Positions 1-7,040 of a stretch of DNA of 9,630 bases are shown here, piece after piece. The notes under the pieces are model-generated. The model was not told where the DNA came from. It did not search any database and saw only the letters and a list, made by a program, of their open reading frames with translations. Within the stretch, counting starts at the first letter, position 1. Each line of letters begins with the position of its first letter. A program made the translations under genes and the position numbers. The DNA is from an uncultured Eubacteriales bacterium (lineage in GTDB: Bacteria; Bacillota; Clostridia; Christensenellales; Christensenellaceae): the NCBI GenBank assembly GCA_900554725.1, contig USII01000026.1, forward strand, positions 1 to 9,630. Direction: 5' to 3'.

Positions 1-1973
1 GCAAAACCACGCTGTTCAACCAGCTGACCGGCTCCAACCAGCATGTGGGCAACTTCCCTGGCGTTACGGTAGAGCGCAAGGAGGGGATGATAAAAAAGCA
101 CCCGGAACTGGTTGTTGTGGATCTGCCGGGCATCTATTCCCTCTCTCCCTATACTTCGGAAGAGGTTGTCACACGGGATTTTCTCCTATGGGGGCATGCC
201 GATGCCATCATCAACATCATCGATGCCACAAATATCGAGCGCAACCTCTACCTCACTTTGCAGCTTCTTGAGCTGAATATCCCCATGGTTCTGGCTCTTA
301 ACATGATGGATGAAGTGCGCGCCAATGGCGGCAGCATCGATATCGATAAGTTTTCCCGGGAACTTGGGATTCCCTGCGTTCCCATCTCGGCCAGCAAAAA
401 CGAGGGAATTGAAGATCTGCTGGCGGCAGTCATGCGCGTAGCGGAGGCAAAGCAGCGGCCCGGCCGGCTGGATTTCTGCTCCGGGCCGGTGCATAAGGCA
501 ATTCACGCCCTCTGCCACTTAATAGAAGATCACGCTCAGGCCATTGGCATGCCCGTCCGCTTTGCCGCCACCAAGTTGGTGGAGGGCGATGAACCCGCCA
601 TTTCGGCCCTCAAGCTCAATGAAAACGAGCTGGATATTGTAGATCATATCGTCCGCGAAATGGAGAGCGATCTGGGAACGGATAGCCTGGCCGCGCTGGC
701 CGATATGCGTTATACCTATATCGAAGGGCTTTGCAGCCGCACTGTCGTCAAGGCGCGCCAGAGCAAGGAACAGATGCGTTCCCTGAAAATAGACAGCATC
801 CTGACGCATCGCATCTGGGCGATCCCGATTTTTATCGGCATCATGTTTGCGGTTTTTTGGATCACCTTTGGCCCTATTGGCGTATTTTTCCAGGATCTTC
901 TTGCCCAGGGCGTGCAGCTTGCAATCGATGGCCTTGAAGGCCTGTTGGTATACGCACAAATCAACCCGGTTTTATGCTCGCTGATCATCGATGGCGTCTG
1001 CGCGGGTGTGGGCAGCGTGCTCTCTTTCCTGCCCGTCATCCTCATCCTGTTCTTCCTGCTCTCCCTCTTAGAGGATAGCGGCTATATGGCGCGCATCGCC
1101 TTTATTATGGATAAACCGCTGCGGCGCATTGGCCTTTCGGGGCGCAGCTTTGTGCCCATGCTGCTGGGCTTCGGCTGCTCTGTGCCGGCCATTTTGGCCA
1201 CACGCACGCTTTCCTCCGAGCGAGATAGAAAGATGACCATCATGTTGGTGCCCTTTATGTCGTGCAGCGCCAAGCTTCCCATCTACGGCATGTTCTCTGC
1301 CGCCTTTTTCCCACAGCACGCCGCGTATGTGATGATTGGGCTATACCTTTTTGGCATCTTCTGCGGCATTCTCGCTGCCCTTGTGCTTAAAAGCACAAAG
1401 TTCCAGGGAAATCCGGTTCCCTTTGTCATGGAGCTTCCCTCCTACCGCATGCCTTCCGCCAAGAGCGTGACGCTGCATATGTGGGAAAAAGCAAAGGATT
1501 TTCTAAAAAGGGCCTTTACCATCATCCTGCTGGCCACCGTCATCATCTGGGTGCTGCAAAGCTTCGATTTCCGCTTCAACTATGTGCAGGATGGCGAAGC
1601 TTCCATGCTGGGCAGCATCGGCAAGCTCATTGCCCCCATCTTTGCGCCGCTGGGTTTTGCAGATTGGCGAGCCGCCAGTGCCCTTATCACCGGCTTTTCC
1701 GCCAAGGAGGCTGTCGTCAGCACGCTCTCTATTCTGACGGGCTCTTCCATGGAAACGATGCCCGCCGTCCTTTCCGGCATGTTTACACCCCTTGCCGCCC
1801 TCTCCTTTTTGGTGTTTACCCTATTGTATACGCCCTGTGTGGCGGCTGTGGGCGCTATCAATCAAGAACTCGGAAAAAAGAGTTCGACGCTCTTCATCGT
1901 GCTGTTGCAGTGCCTCGTCGCCTGGGTTGCGGCTTTCCTGGTCTATACAATAGGCCTGCTGCTGGGGTTTTAG
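1..1973 (+). CDS. feoB: Ferrous iron transporter FeoB, 5' end cut by the window
   Basis: FeoB is the inner-membrane Fe(II) uptake protein, with an N-terminal GTPase domain fused to a polytopic membrane domain. The reading frame is open from base 3; the GTG at base 45 is an internal Val codon, not a start. About 656 residues are visible, and only the start of the P-loop is missing. G-protein motifs are seen in order: the end of G1 (KTTLFNQLTG), G2 (VGNFPGVTVE), G3 (DLPG, about base 124), G4 (NMMD, about base 301) and G5 (ISAS). A helical GDI-like stretch follows, then the membrane part with the two Gate signatures: GCSVPAI followed by PFMSCSAKLPIY, and later GFSAKEAVVS and LLYTPCVAAVG. All family landmarks are present, so the protein should be functional. 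An upstream feoA is likely but lies outside the window. The stop is one base from the next start, which implies co-transcription with the Cys-rich gene. Confidence 0.97.
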   Translation, partial: KTTLFNQLTGSNQHVGNFPGVTVERKEGMIKKHPELVVVDLPGIYSLSPYTSEEVVTRDFLLWGHADAIINIIDATNIERNLYLTLQLLELNIPMVLALNMMDEVRANGGSIDIDKFSRELGIPCVPISASKNEGIEDLLAAVMRVAEAKQRPGRLDFCSGPVHKAIHALCHLIEDHAQAIGMPVRFAATKLVEGDEPAISALKLNENELDIVDHIVREMESDLGTDSLAALADMRYTYIEGLCSRTVVKARQSKEQMRSLKIDSILTHRIWAIPIFIGIMFAVFWITFGPIGVFFQDLLAQGVQLAIDGLEGLLVYAQINPVLCSLIIDGVCAGVGSVLSFLPVILILFFLLSLLEDSGYMARIAFIMDKPLRRIGLSGRSFVPMLLGFGCSVPAILATRTLSSERDRKMTIMLVPFMSCSAKLPIYGMFSAAFFPQHAAYVMIGLYLFGIFCGILAALVLKSTKFQGNPVPFVMELPSYRMPSAKSVTLHMWEKAKDFLKRAFTIILLATVIIWVLQSFDFRFNYVQDGEASMLGSIGKLIAPIFAPLGFADWRAASALITGFSAKEAVVSTLSILTGSSMETMPAVLSGMFTPLAALSFLVFTLLYTPCVAAVGAINQELGKKSSTLFIVLLQCLVAWVAAFLVYTIGLLLGF

Positions 1974-1974
1974 C

Positions 1975-2150
1975 ATGAATTTTTGGGATTATCTGCTCCT
2001 GGCTGCACTGCTGGTCGCCTGCTTCTTTGCCGCGCTGGCTGTAAAAAAACATGGCCCATATGGTTGCGGCGGCGATTGTTCGCGCTGTGCCTTTCATCAG
2101 TCCTGCTCCAAAAAGCGGCGCCCTCCCTTAAAAAAGCCGAAAAAAAGTAG
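1975..2150 (+). CDS. FeoB-associated Cys-rich small membrane protein, stop codon out of frame
   Basis: The ATG lies one base after the feoB stop. The product has one membrane helix (about residues 5-22), a KKHG turn, then four cysteines at 31, 35, 38 and 44 (C-x3-C-x2-C-x5-C), followed by a Lys/Arg/Pro-rich tail. This is the layout of the FeoB-associated Cys-rich membrane proteins, usually about 45-60 residues, which are thought to assist FeoB; their exact role is not settled. The in-frame reading has no stop: it runs to 2781, across the hairpin at 2161-2191 and antisense to the phospholipase gene, which is not believable. TAG (2148-2150) and TAA (2157-2159) lie in the -1 frame just after a run of seven A (2140-2146). 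One extra A, or slippage there, would give a normal 58-residue protein ending in KKPKKK. I therefore end the feature at 2150. Whether this is a sequence error, slippage or a real non-stop gene cannot be decided here. Confidence 0.7.
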
Positions 2151-2160
2151 CGCCTGTAAC

Positions 2161-2195
2161 AAACCCGCAGAGCTTTTTGCTCCGCGGGTTTTCTT
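2161..2195 (+). terminator. Rho-independent terminator of the feoB operon
   Basis: The left arm 2161-2173 pairs with 2179-2191 around a TTTTT loop. It forms a stem of about 13 bp with one A-C mismatch (AACCCGCAGAGC against GCTCCGCGGGTT), followed on the + strand by TTTTCTTCTTT. The position just after the Cys-rich gene fits the end of the feo transcript. On the - strand the T-run after the stem is poor, although the phospholipase gene ends only about 17 bases away, so the hairpin may serve both convergent transcripts. Confidence 0.8.
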
Positions 2196-2211
2196 CTTTG
2201 CATATTCCAGC

Positions 2212-3069
2212 TCATGCCTTCTCTTCCTGCAAAAATGCCTGAAGCTCCGGCCAGCAGCTTTTTGCATCCGCATAGCCTTCTTCATAGAGCATCTGCAGCT
2301 TTTCCCGGTTCTTTTCCAGCCTGCCCACATGCACGGGATGTTTTGGGCGAATAACAAAGGCCGTTCCCTTTTTCTGCTCCTCCGCCACGAATTTCAGCGC
2401 CTGGTTGTAGCGGATGTGCCGTGTAGCAGTCGCCTCCACCAGCTTCGGATATTTTCGGTAAACCATCCGGATGATCCCCATCGCCTTGTTAGGCTCTTTG
2501 GTATACCCATCATGCTGCGTGAGCAGCACGACATTTTTTCGGTTTCCATCCTGTATCGATTTGCGCAGAGGAATGCTATCGGCCATGCCGCCATCCATAT
2601 AAAGCCGGCCGTCGATCTCCACCATTTTTGCCAGCACTGGAAGAGAACTGCTGGCCTGCACTTTGCGGATATCTCTGCGCATATGCGTAACGGGCAGATA
2701 TGCGGCTTCGCCCGTCTGGCAATTGGTAGCCACGGCATAGAACTTGGATTTGCTTTTCTCAAAGGCATCATAATCGTATAAATTCAGCTGGTTTGGAATT
2801 TTATCGTAGAGCATCTCCACGCCCAGCATATTGCCCGTTGTCAGCCAGCTATACACGCTGCAATAGTGCTTATCCTCAAGGTAATCCACATTGACTGCAA
2901 AAGCGCGCCCTCTTTGGCGCGAAAGATAGCTGCAGGCGTGGCAGGCACCCGCCGAAACGCCGTAAACAGAGGAGAACTCCAGATTCTGATCCAGGAAAAA
3001 ATCCAGAATGCCCGCGCTATATACGCCGCGCATGCCGCCGCCTTCTATAATTAACCCTGCCGATACCAT
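2212..3069 (-). CDS. Patatin-like phospholipase (YjjU-type serine hydrolase)
   Basis: A 285-residue predicted lipid acyl hydrolase of the patatin family with a Ser-Asp dyad. The oxyanion-hole motif GGGMRG is at residues 10-15, the nucleophile elbow GVSAG at 37-41 (Ser39), and the catalytic Asp in MDGGMADS at Asp159. The C-terminal third (RHIRYN, FVIRP, then LEKNREKLQMLYEEGYADA) resembles the tail of bacterial YjjU-like patatin proteins. No signal peptide or membrane segment is seen, so it is probably cytosolic; the natural substrate is unknown. The start at 3069 follows AAAGGAAGTG on the - strand at normal spacing. The frame is open upstream to 3183, but a good promoter lies at 3103-3131, inside that extension, so the longer start is rejected. 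It looks monocistronic and is convergent with the feo operon. Beyond general lipid hydrolysis, its role cannot be read from the context. Confidence 0.93.
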   Translation of the reverse strand: MVSAGLIIEGGGMRGVYSAGILDFFLDQNLEFSSVYGVSAGACHACSYLSRQRGRAFAVNVDYLEDKHYCSVYSWLTTGNMLGVEMLYDKIPNQLNLYDYDAFEKSKSKFYAVATNCQTGEAAYLPVTHMRRDIRKVQASSSLPVLAKMVEIDGRLYMDGGMADSIPLRKSIQDGNRKNVVLLTQHDGYTKEPNKAMGIIRMVYRKYPKLVEATATRHIRYNQALKFVAEEQKKGTAFVIRPKHPVHVGRLEKNREKLQMLYEEGYADAKSCWPELQAFLQEEKA

Positions 3070-3102
3070 CGTTTCACTTCCTTTTCCATGTGTTCCCTTA
3101 GG

Positions 3103-3131
3103 AGTATAGCACAAGCGCCGCTCGGGCGCAA
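3103..3131 (-). promoter_or_regulatory. Promoter of the patatin-like gene
   Basis: On the - strand there is an extended -10, TGCTATACT (TATACT at 3103-3108), with TTGCGC at 3126-3131 and a 17-base spacer. The predicted transcript would begin near 3096, leaving a leader of about 27 bases that contains the ribosome site. This supports the start at 3069. Confidence 0.65.
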
Positions 3132-3168
3132 AATATCTTCCGCCCTTTTTTCTGCCCGGCGCCCGCAA

Positions 3169-3242
3169 GAAAAGAGCCGGCAAGCCCGCGGAAAAACCCG
3201 GGAATCCCCCGCTTTTTCCGCAGAACTCTGCCGGCCGGTTTT
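3169..3242 (-). terminator. Long nested hairpin after yabE, probable terminator
   Basis: An imperfect inverted repeat of about 60 bases. The outer arms 3176-3182 (GCCGGCA) and 3229-3235 (TGCCGGC) enclose perfect 9-base inner arms, 3188-3196 (GCGGAAAAA) and 3213-3221 (TTTTTCCGC), with a GC-rich apex. On the - strand the structure is followed by TCTTTTCTTG, and on the + strand by CGGTTTTC. It lies in the roughly 200-base gap between the yabE stop and the phospholipase start. A second small hairpin (CCGCCCT-GGAG-AGGGCGG, 3247-3264) lies between it and the yabE stop, without a T-run. Termination of the yabE transcript is the simplest reading. Confidence 0.6.
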
Positions 3243-3273
3243 CTCCGCCCTGGAGAGGGCGGAAATTTCGCTG

Positions 3274-4671
3274 CTATTTCAAAATATATACTTTCCAGTT
3301 TCTCTTCACGCCCCACTGCCTGCAATCGCTCTCCGTATCCATAAAAAGATCAAACTGCGTATAGGAGGCATCGCGGAAGCCACCGGTATCCTCTATGCGG
3401 CCATATCCATATCCCGGCACATAGACTTTCGTTCCATAGGGGAAGCGCTTGGGATCTGCCGCCACCGTGCCAATGCGCGGGTAGGTTCCCGTGGCAGTGG
3501 GATTTCCGGTGTGGGTATAAGCGGTGATTTTATCTATCACCACAGTTTTTGCGATGATGGAAGATGCGGGCGGCGCCGCCTGCCCATGCTCATACAGGTT
3601 GCCCTGATGAATTTCATCCACCGTCGGCACCGAAGTTCGGTTGCCCGAATCGTCCGTCGCCCCATTGCTGACTTCTCCGCTGCTCTGCCCGGAGCTGCCG
3701 CCAGAACTGCTCGGCTTTGAAGAAGAGGGTTTCTTGACCGGCGCGACATATGTGCCAATATGCGTCACCTGATCCACCGGCTCTTTTATGACTTCATAGC
3801 CAATTTCTGTGCGCGAAACCTCAATTCCGTTTTTATAGACGATCTGGATGGTATGCCGCGCCAGCCCGTTTTCGCCCTGGGTAACGACCTCGCTCTTGCC
3901 TTTTGCAAGCTCGTCATCCTCTTTTGTGATTTCCTTAAAGTACAGCGTCTCATCTTCTGTGATGATCTCTTCTGTTACTTTTATGATGTTAATGGTCGTG
4001 CCCGAGCTGACATGCGAGCTGAGCTCCGGGTATACCTCGTCGTTCTCGCCAAGCTGAATACCGGCTCTTTCCAGCGCCTCTTCCACCGTGCCGGCCAGCA
4101 GCTTCACCTGCGTTTCCTGGCCGCCATCTACAATCGTGAGCGGCAGCGCGCGCCGGATGACAATTTCCATTCCCTCTGTGATGGGGGCTTCCTTTGAAAC
4201 CTCCAAAACATCGCCATCTTCCAGCGCAATCTGGTTTTTCTCCAAAAATTCACCGACGGTTTTTGCCCGGGTATCCGCCGAAACAATCCGCCCGGTATCG
4301 TTTATCGTAATCTGTGTTTTGGGGGGCTCCAGAATGCCCGAAGTGCAAATTAGCGTGATGGCGATGAGCGCCGCCGCACTGCCCGCAACGCTGGCATAGA
4401 ACTTGCGGTTATCTCCCCCGCTCTCATAGCCCCGCGCAAAGCCCTTTATACTGGCCTTTGCCTTTTGGAAAAAGCCGCTTATGGCCATGCTTACCTGACT
4501 TAGAAATTCGGTTATCCGGCCAATTCTCTTCTTTTTCTTCTCCTGTTCTCTTTTTTTATCGGCGAGGGTGAGTTCGCGCTCCGTGATACTGGGCAGATCT
4601 GCCCGGTAGAGAATCCTCGAGTAGAGGCTGTGCTTATTCACAGATACATCTCTGCCTTTTTTCCTTCTCAT
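3274..4671 (-). CDS. yabE: YabE-like cell-wall protein with DUF348, G5 and 3D domains
   Basis: A 465-residue membrane-anchored, surface-exposed protein of the YabE/Rpf2 type, thought to act on peptidoglycan. Residues 1-90 are a basic, charged, probably cytoplasmic region with a Lys/Glu-rich stretch at 38-52. A membrane segment lies at about 91-112. Two DUF348-like repeats follow (about 119-175 and 176-232), then a G5 domain (about 233-306), a Ser/Gly/Pro-rich linker (about 313-345) and a C-terminal 3D domain (about 376-465). The three aspartates that name the 3D fold are visible: Asp406 (AADPKRFP), Asp428 (EDTGG) and Asp441 (QFDLFMD). The 3D fold resembles MltA-type lytic transglycosylases. 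The start at 4671 follows GGAGGAGTTT on the - strand; the frame is open to 4734, but that start lies upstream of the predicted transcript start. It is transcribed divergently from the PBP gene. The N-terminal cytoplasmic part looks longer than usual, and one DUF348 repeat may be missing compared with B. subtilis YabE. Confidence 0.92.
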   Translation of the reverse strand: MRRKKGRDVSVNKHSLYSRILYRADLPSITERELTLADKKREQEKKKKRIGRITEFLSQVSMAISGFFQKAKASIKGFARGYESGGDNRKFYASVAGSAAALIAITLICTSGILEPPKTQITINDTGRIVSADTRAKTVGEFLEKNQIALEDGDVLEVSKEAPITEGMEIVIRRALPLTIVDGGQETQVKLLAGTVEEALERAGIQLGENDEVYPELSSHVSSGTTINIIKVTEEIITEDETLYFKEITKEDDELAKGKSEVVTQGENGLARHTIQIVYKNGIEVSRTEIGYEVIKEPVDQVTHIGTYVAPVKKPSSSKPSSSGGSSGQSSGEVSNGATDDSGNRTSVPTVDEIHQGNLYEHGQAAPPASSIIAKTVVIDKITAYTHTGNPTATGTYPRIGTVAADPKRFPYGTKVYVPGYGYGRIEDTGGFRDASYTQFDLFMDTESDCRQWGVKRNWKVYILK

Positions 4672-4705
4672 AAACTCCTCCGAACGCTTCAGTTTTTCAG
4701 TGCAA

Positions 4706-4734
4706 AGTATATAACAGCGGCATGTAATTGTCAA
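4706..4734 (-). promoter_or_regulatory. Promoter of yabE
   Basis: On the - strand a perfect consensus -35, TTGACA (4729-4734), is followed after 17 bases by TATACT (4706-4711). Transcription would start near 4699, giving a leader of about 28 bases. That leaves no room for a riboswitch such as the c-di-AMP type found before some cell-wall hydrolase genes. Confidence 0.85.
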
Positions 4735-4818
4735 ATAAAGGCCGATTTCAAGCCTTTTTGCAGCCCTTATACAAAATTATTATATCCTCTCTTCCGCCTT
4801 TGTATGCCTTCCCGGCTT

Positions 4819-4847
4819 TTGCAATTTGTCGGCGCATCGTATATAAT
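4819..4847 (+). promoter_or_regulatory. Promoter of the PBP gene
   Basis: A perfect TATAAT at 4842-4847 is preceded, with a 17-base spacer, by TTGCAA (4819-4824, four of six consensus bases). Transcription would start near 4854, about 29 bases before the ATG. It faces away from the yabE promoter, about 85 bases lies between the two -35 elements, and that stretch is AT-rich (around 4768-4795) and could hold a regulator site. Confidence 0.75.
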
Positions 4848-4882
4848 AAGAGGGAGTTTTAAGAAAAGAGTGCCCTGCATAC

Positions 4883-6949
4883 ATGAAAAAGATTCTGCTC
4901 TTTCTGGCTGTTTTGATACTGTTCTGCCTGCTGGTCGGCGGGTGCATGGCAACGCAGACGGCGGAAGATCTCGCCAGCAGCTTTGCCTCCGCCCTCTCTT
5001 CCATGAATTTTGCCGAGGCGCATGCCTGCCTTTGGGACCAGGGCGACAGCAAAATTTCCCAGGAAGAATATGTGGATAACTATCAATATGTCGTCTCCTC
5101 TTTGGGTGTGAATCAAATAGAGATAGCCGATCGCAGCGTCTCCCTGGAGGATAACGCCATCTACCTCTCTTTGCGCATCCGCTATATTGCGGATCGGTTT
5201 ACGCTGGAACACACTGTGCGCACGCGCATTATTCAGGAGGGCGGCGCCTATCACATTCAGTATTCTCCCGAGATGATCCTTCCCGGATACAGTTCGGGAA
5301 ATCAGCTTTCCCTCATTTCCACAAAGGGCCAGCGCGGCGAAATTTTCACTGCGGATCACACCTGTGTGGCGGAAAACGCCTATTCGGATACCGTCGTGAT
5401 CTCTGTGGCGCAAGATCAGGATATCAACGCCATTATCACCGCGCTTTCCTCCCTCGTCTCCCTGGATGAGGAGGAACAGGTTTCGCTGCGGGAGCGGTAT
5501 AATTCCGCCCTGGAGCATAATTATGGCACTGTCGTAGCCTATGTGGCCCCAAAGGACAGCATCTCCCAAAACCTGGAGGCCTCAATTTGCGCCATCGATC
5601 CTTCCCTTAGCGTCGATCGCTCCTCCATCACGCCCCAGCGCTACTACCCCTATGGCTCCATTTATGCCCATGTGGTGGGGTATGCCGGCACGCCCAACGA
5701 GGAAGAGCTTGAGCAGCTCCAAGAACAGGGCTTTGAAAACGCAACACTGGTTGGAAAAACCGGCATTGAGCTGCAGTACGATGAATATCTCCAGCCAAAA
5801 GACGGCCTGAAAATCAACATGTATACAGAGGATGGCCAGTATCACTCTACTATCTATGAAGAGCCCGCGGAAAACGGCGCAGATATTTTCCTGACGCTCA
5901 GCCACGACCTCCAGCAGCGGGCCTATTACGCCATGTCCAGCAACATTGGAGAGAACCAGACGGGCATTGCCATTGTGATGGACCCTACCAACGCCTTTGT
6001 TCAAGCGATGATCTCCTATCCTTCCTTTGATGCCAACATCTTCTCCTTCCCCGTTTCCGACGAGGAATATGCTGCGCTGAACAGCGAAGAGGCGGGCGCA
6101 CCGCTTTTCCCAAAGGCCACGCTAGGGCTTTATCCGCCCGGTTCACTGCTCAAACCCTTTACCATTACCCCCTCGCTGGAAAACGGGGTGGTAGATGCCG
6201 ATACGGTTTTCCCCTATACTGTCACGGGAAATGCCTGGAAGCCGGATGGCGTCTGGTATTGGGACAAGGTCACCCGCAACGAAACGCCGGATGGCCCTGT
6301 GGATTTGGAGATGGCCTTTCGCTTTTCAGATAACATCTACTTTTCCTGGGCAACCTTAAACCTGGGGCAGGAAAAGTTTTTGGAATACATGAACCGCATC
6401 GGCCTCAAAGAAGCAGTTCCCTTTGATCTGCCAACAGCTCAGGCCAATCTCATCAACGAAGGCACGGAGATCAACCGCAAGCTCATCTCGGATATGGCCT
6501 TTGGGCACGGAGAAATCCTCGTCACCCCAATTCAGGCAGCGGCCATGTACACTGTGTTCCAAAACGGGGGAGATATGCTCGCTCCAAAGCTTGTGGAAAG
6601 CATTCGCAAATACTCGGATGGCCTGCATTATGAAACGCTCTATGCCGCAGAGCGCGAAGTCTATATCGAGGGCATCATGACGCAGGAAACAGTAGACACC
6701 CTGATTCCCTGCCTGCGCGCCGTTGTGCGCTCTGGCACTGCCCAATCCATCCAGATAAAAGACCTCCCCCTGGCCGCAAAAACGGGCACGGCCTTGCGCG
6801 GAGTAGAGCAATCCGAAAAGGTCTCCTGGCTGGCCGCCTGGTGGCAGGGCGCCCAGCAGGGCAATCGGCTGGTTGTCACCATGATAGATAGCCCTCGCGG
6901 CCAGGACGACTACAAGCACGCCATTACAAAAGAACTATTGCGCCCCTAA
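4883..6949 (+). CDS. MecA-like class B penicillin-binding protein with lipoprotein-type signal
   Basis: A 688-residue D,D-transpeptidase that would cross-link peptidoglycan outside the membrane. The N-terminus has Lys2-Lys3, a hydrophobic core (4-19) and a possible lipobox VGGC with Cys21, so it may be a lipoprotein; an uncleaved anchor is the alternative. Residues of about 25-135 look like the NTF2-like domain seen in MecA/PBP5-type low-affinity PBPs. The PBP dimerisation region follows (RGEI near 150; YPYGSIYAHVVGYAG near 255). The transpeptidase domain carries all three catalytic motifs: Ser421-x-x-Lys424 in PPGSLLKP, Ser482-Asp-Asn484, and Lys633-Thr-Gly635. The ribosome site is weak: AAGAG ends 12 bases before the ATG and there is no good SD nearer, so expression may be low or the leader may matter. 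It is divergent from yabE, and no T-run terminator separates it from the next gene. Resistance to beta-lactams cannot be inferred from the domain order alone. Confidence 0.93.
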   Translation: MKKILLFLAVLILFCLLVGGCMATQTAEDLASSFASALSSMNFAEAHACLWDQGDSKISQEEYVDNYQYVVSSLGVNQIEIADRSVSLEDNAIYLSLRIRYIADRFTLEHTVRTRIIQEGGAYHIQYSPEMILPGYSSGNQLSLISTKGQRGEIFTADHTCVAENAYSDTVVISVAQDQDINAIITALSSLVSLDEEEQVSLRERYNSALEHNYGTVVAYVAPKDSISQNLEASICAIDPSLSVDRSSITPQRYYPYGSIYAHVVGYAGTPNEEELEQLQEQGFENATLVGKTGIELQYDEYLQPKDGLKINMYTEDGQYHSTIYEEPAENGADIFLTLSHDLQQRAYYAMSSNIGENQTGIAIVMDPTNAFVQAMISYPSFDANIFSFPVSDEEYAALNSEEAGAPLFPKATLGLYPPGSLLKPFTITPSLENGVVDADTVFPYTVTGNAWKPDGVWYWDKVTRNETPDGPVDLEMAFRFSDNIYFSWATLNLGQEKFLEYMNRIGLKEAVPFDLPTAQANLINEGTEINRKLISDMAFGHGEILVTPIQAAAMYTVFQNGGDMLAPKLVESIRKYSDGLHYETLYAAEREVYIEGIMTQETVDTLIPCLRAVVRSGTAQSIQIKDLPLAAKTGTALRGVEQSEKVSWLAAWWQGAQQGNRLVVTMIDSPRGQDDYKHAITKELLRP

Positions 6950-6960
6950 GAAAATTGCTG

Positions 6961-6987
6961 TTGTTCTTTTCCAAAACATGCTATAAT
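6961..6987 (+). promoter_or_regulatory. Extended -10 promoter of the 128-residue orphan gene
   Basis: TGCTATAAT gives an extended -10 with a perfect hexamer at 6982-6987. The -35 region is poor (TTGTTC at 6961 with a 15-base spacer, or TGTTGT at 6959 with 17), as is common for extended -10 promoters. Transcription would start near 6994. The orphan gene can thus be expressed independently of the PBP gene. Confidence 0.65.
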
Positions 6988-7013
6988 GGGTCTATACCCA
7001 TGGCAATTGCCAT
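6986..7013. promoter_or_regulatory. Two abutting palindromes at the transcription start, candidate operator
   Basis: ATGGGT-CTAT-ACCCAT (6986-7001) is a perfect 6-bp inverted repeat that overlaps the last two bases of the -10 box. It shares its final AT with a perfect 14-base palindrome, ATGGCAATTGCCAT (7000-7013). No T-run follows, so it is not an intrinsic terminator. The position over the start site fits a repressor operator; a stem at the 5' end of the mRNA is the alternative. No specific regulator is recognised. Confidence 0.5.
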
Positions 7014-7040
7014 ACAAACGAATATTAGGAGGATTTTGCA

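Noticed and set aside
519..959. Long open frame on the - strand inside feoB
   Set aside because: It is the shadow of the feoB coding frame, with no ribosome site or domain. The same applies to 186-518 and 1068-1319.
1975..2781. A 268-codon open frame starting at the Cys-rich gene
   Set aside because: Beyond about codon 57 it crosses a terminator and is antisense to the well-supported phospholipase gene; the translated tail has no recognisable domain.
3070..3183. Upstream extension of the phospholipase reading frame
   Set aside because: It contains the predicted promoter (3103-3131), and the added residues are basic and unlike the family N-terminus; the GGGMRG motif normally lies about 10 residues from the start.
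3760..4197. Open frame on the + strand inside yabE
   Set aside because: Antisense shadow of the G5/DUF348 coding region, with no ribosome site or domain. The + strand frame at 7845-8276, antisense to tatD, is rejected on the same grounds.
4672..4700. Riboswitch leader before yabE (c-di-AMP type)
   Set aside because: The predicted leader is only about 28 bases, too short for any such element.
4672..4734. Upstream extension of YabE (start at 4734)
   Set aside because: It covers the consensus -35/-10 promoter and would start upstream of the transcript; the start at 4671 has a good ribosome site.
4768..4800. Additional TATAAT/TATATC-like boxes in the AT-rich middle of the divergent region
   Set aside because: No convincing -35 at proper spacing on either strand; the two better promoters already explain both genes.
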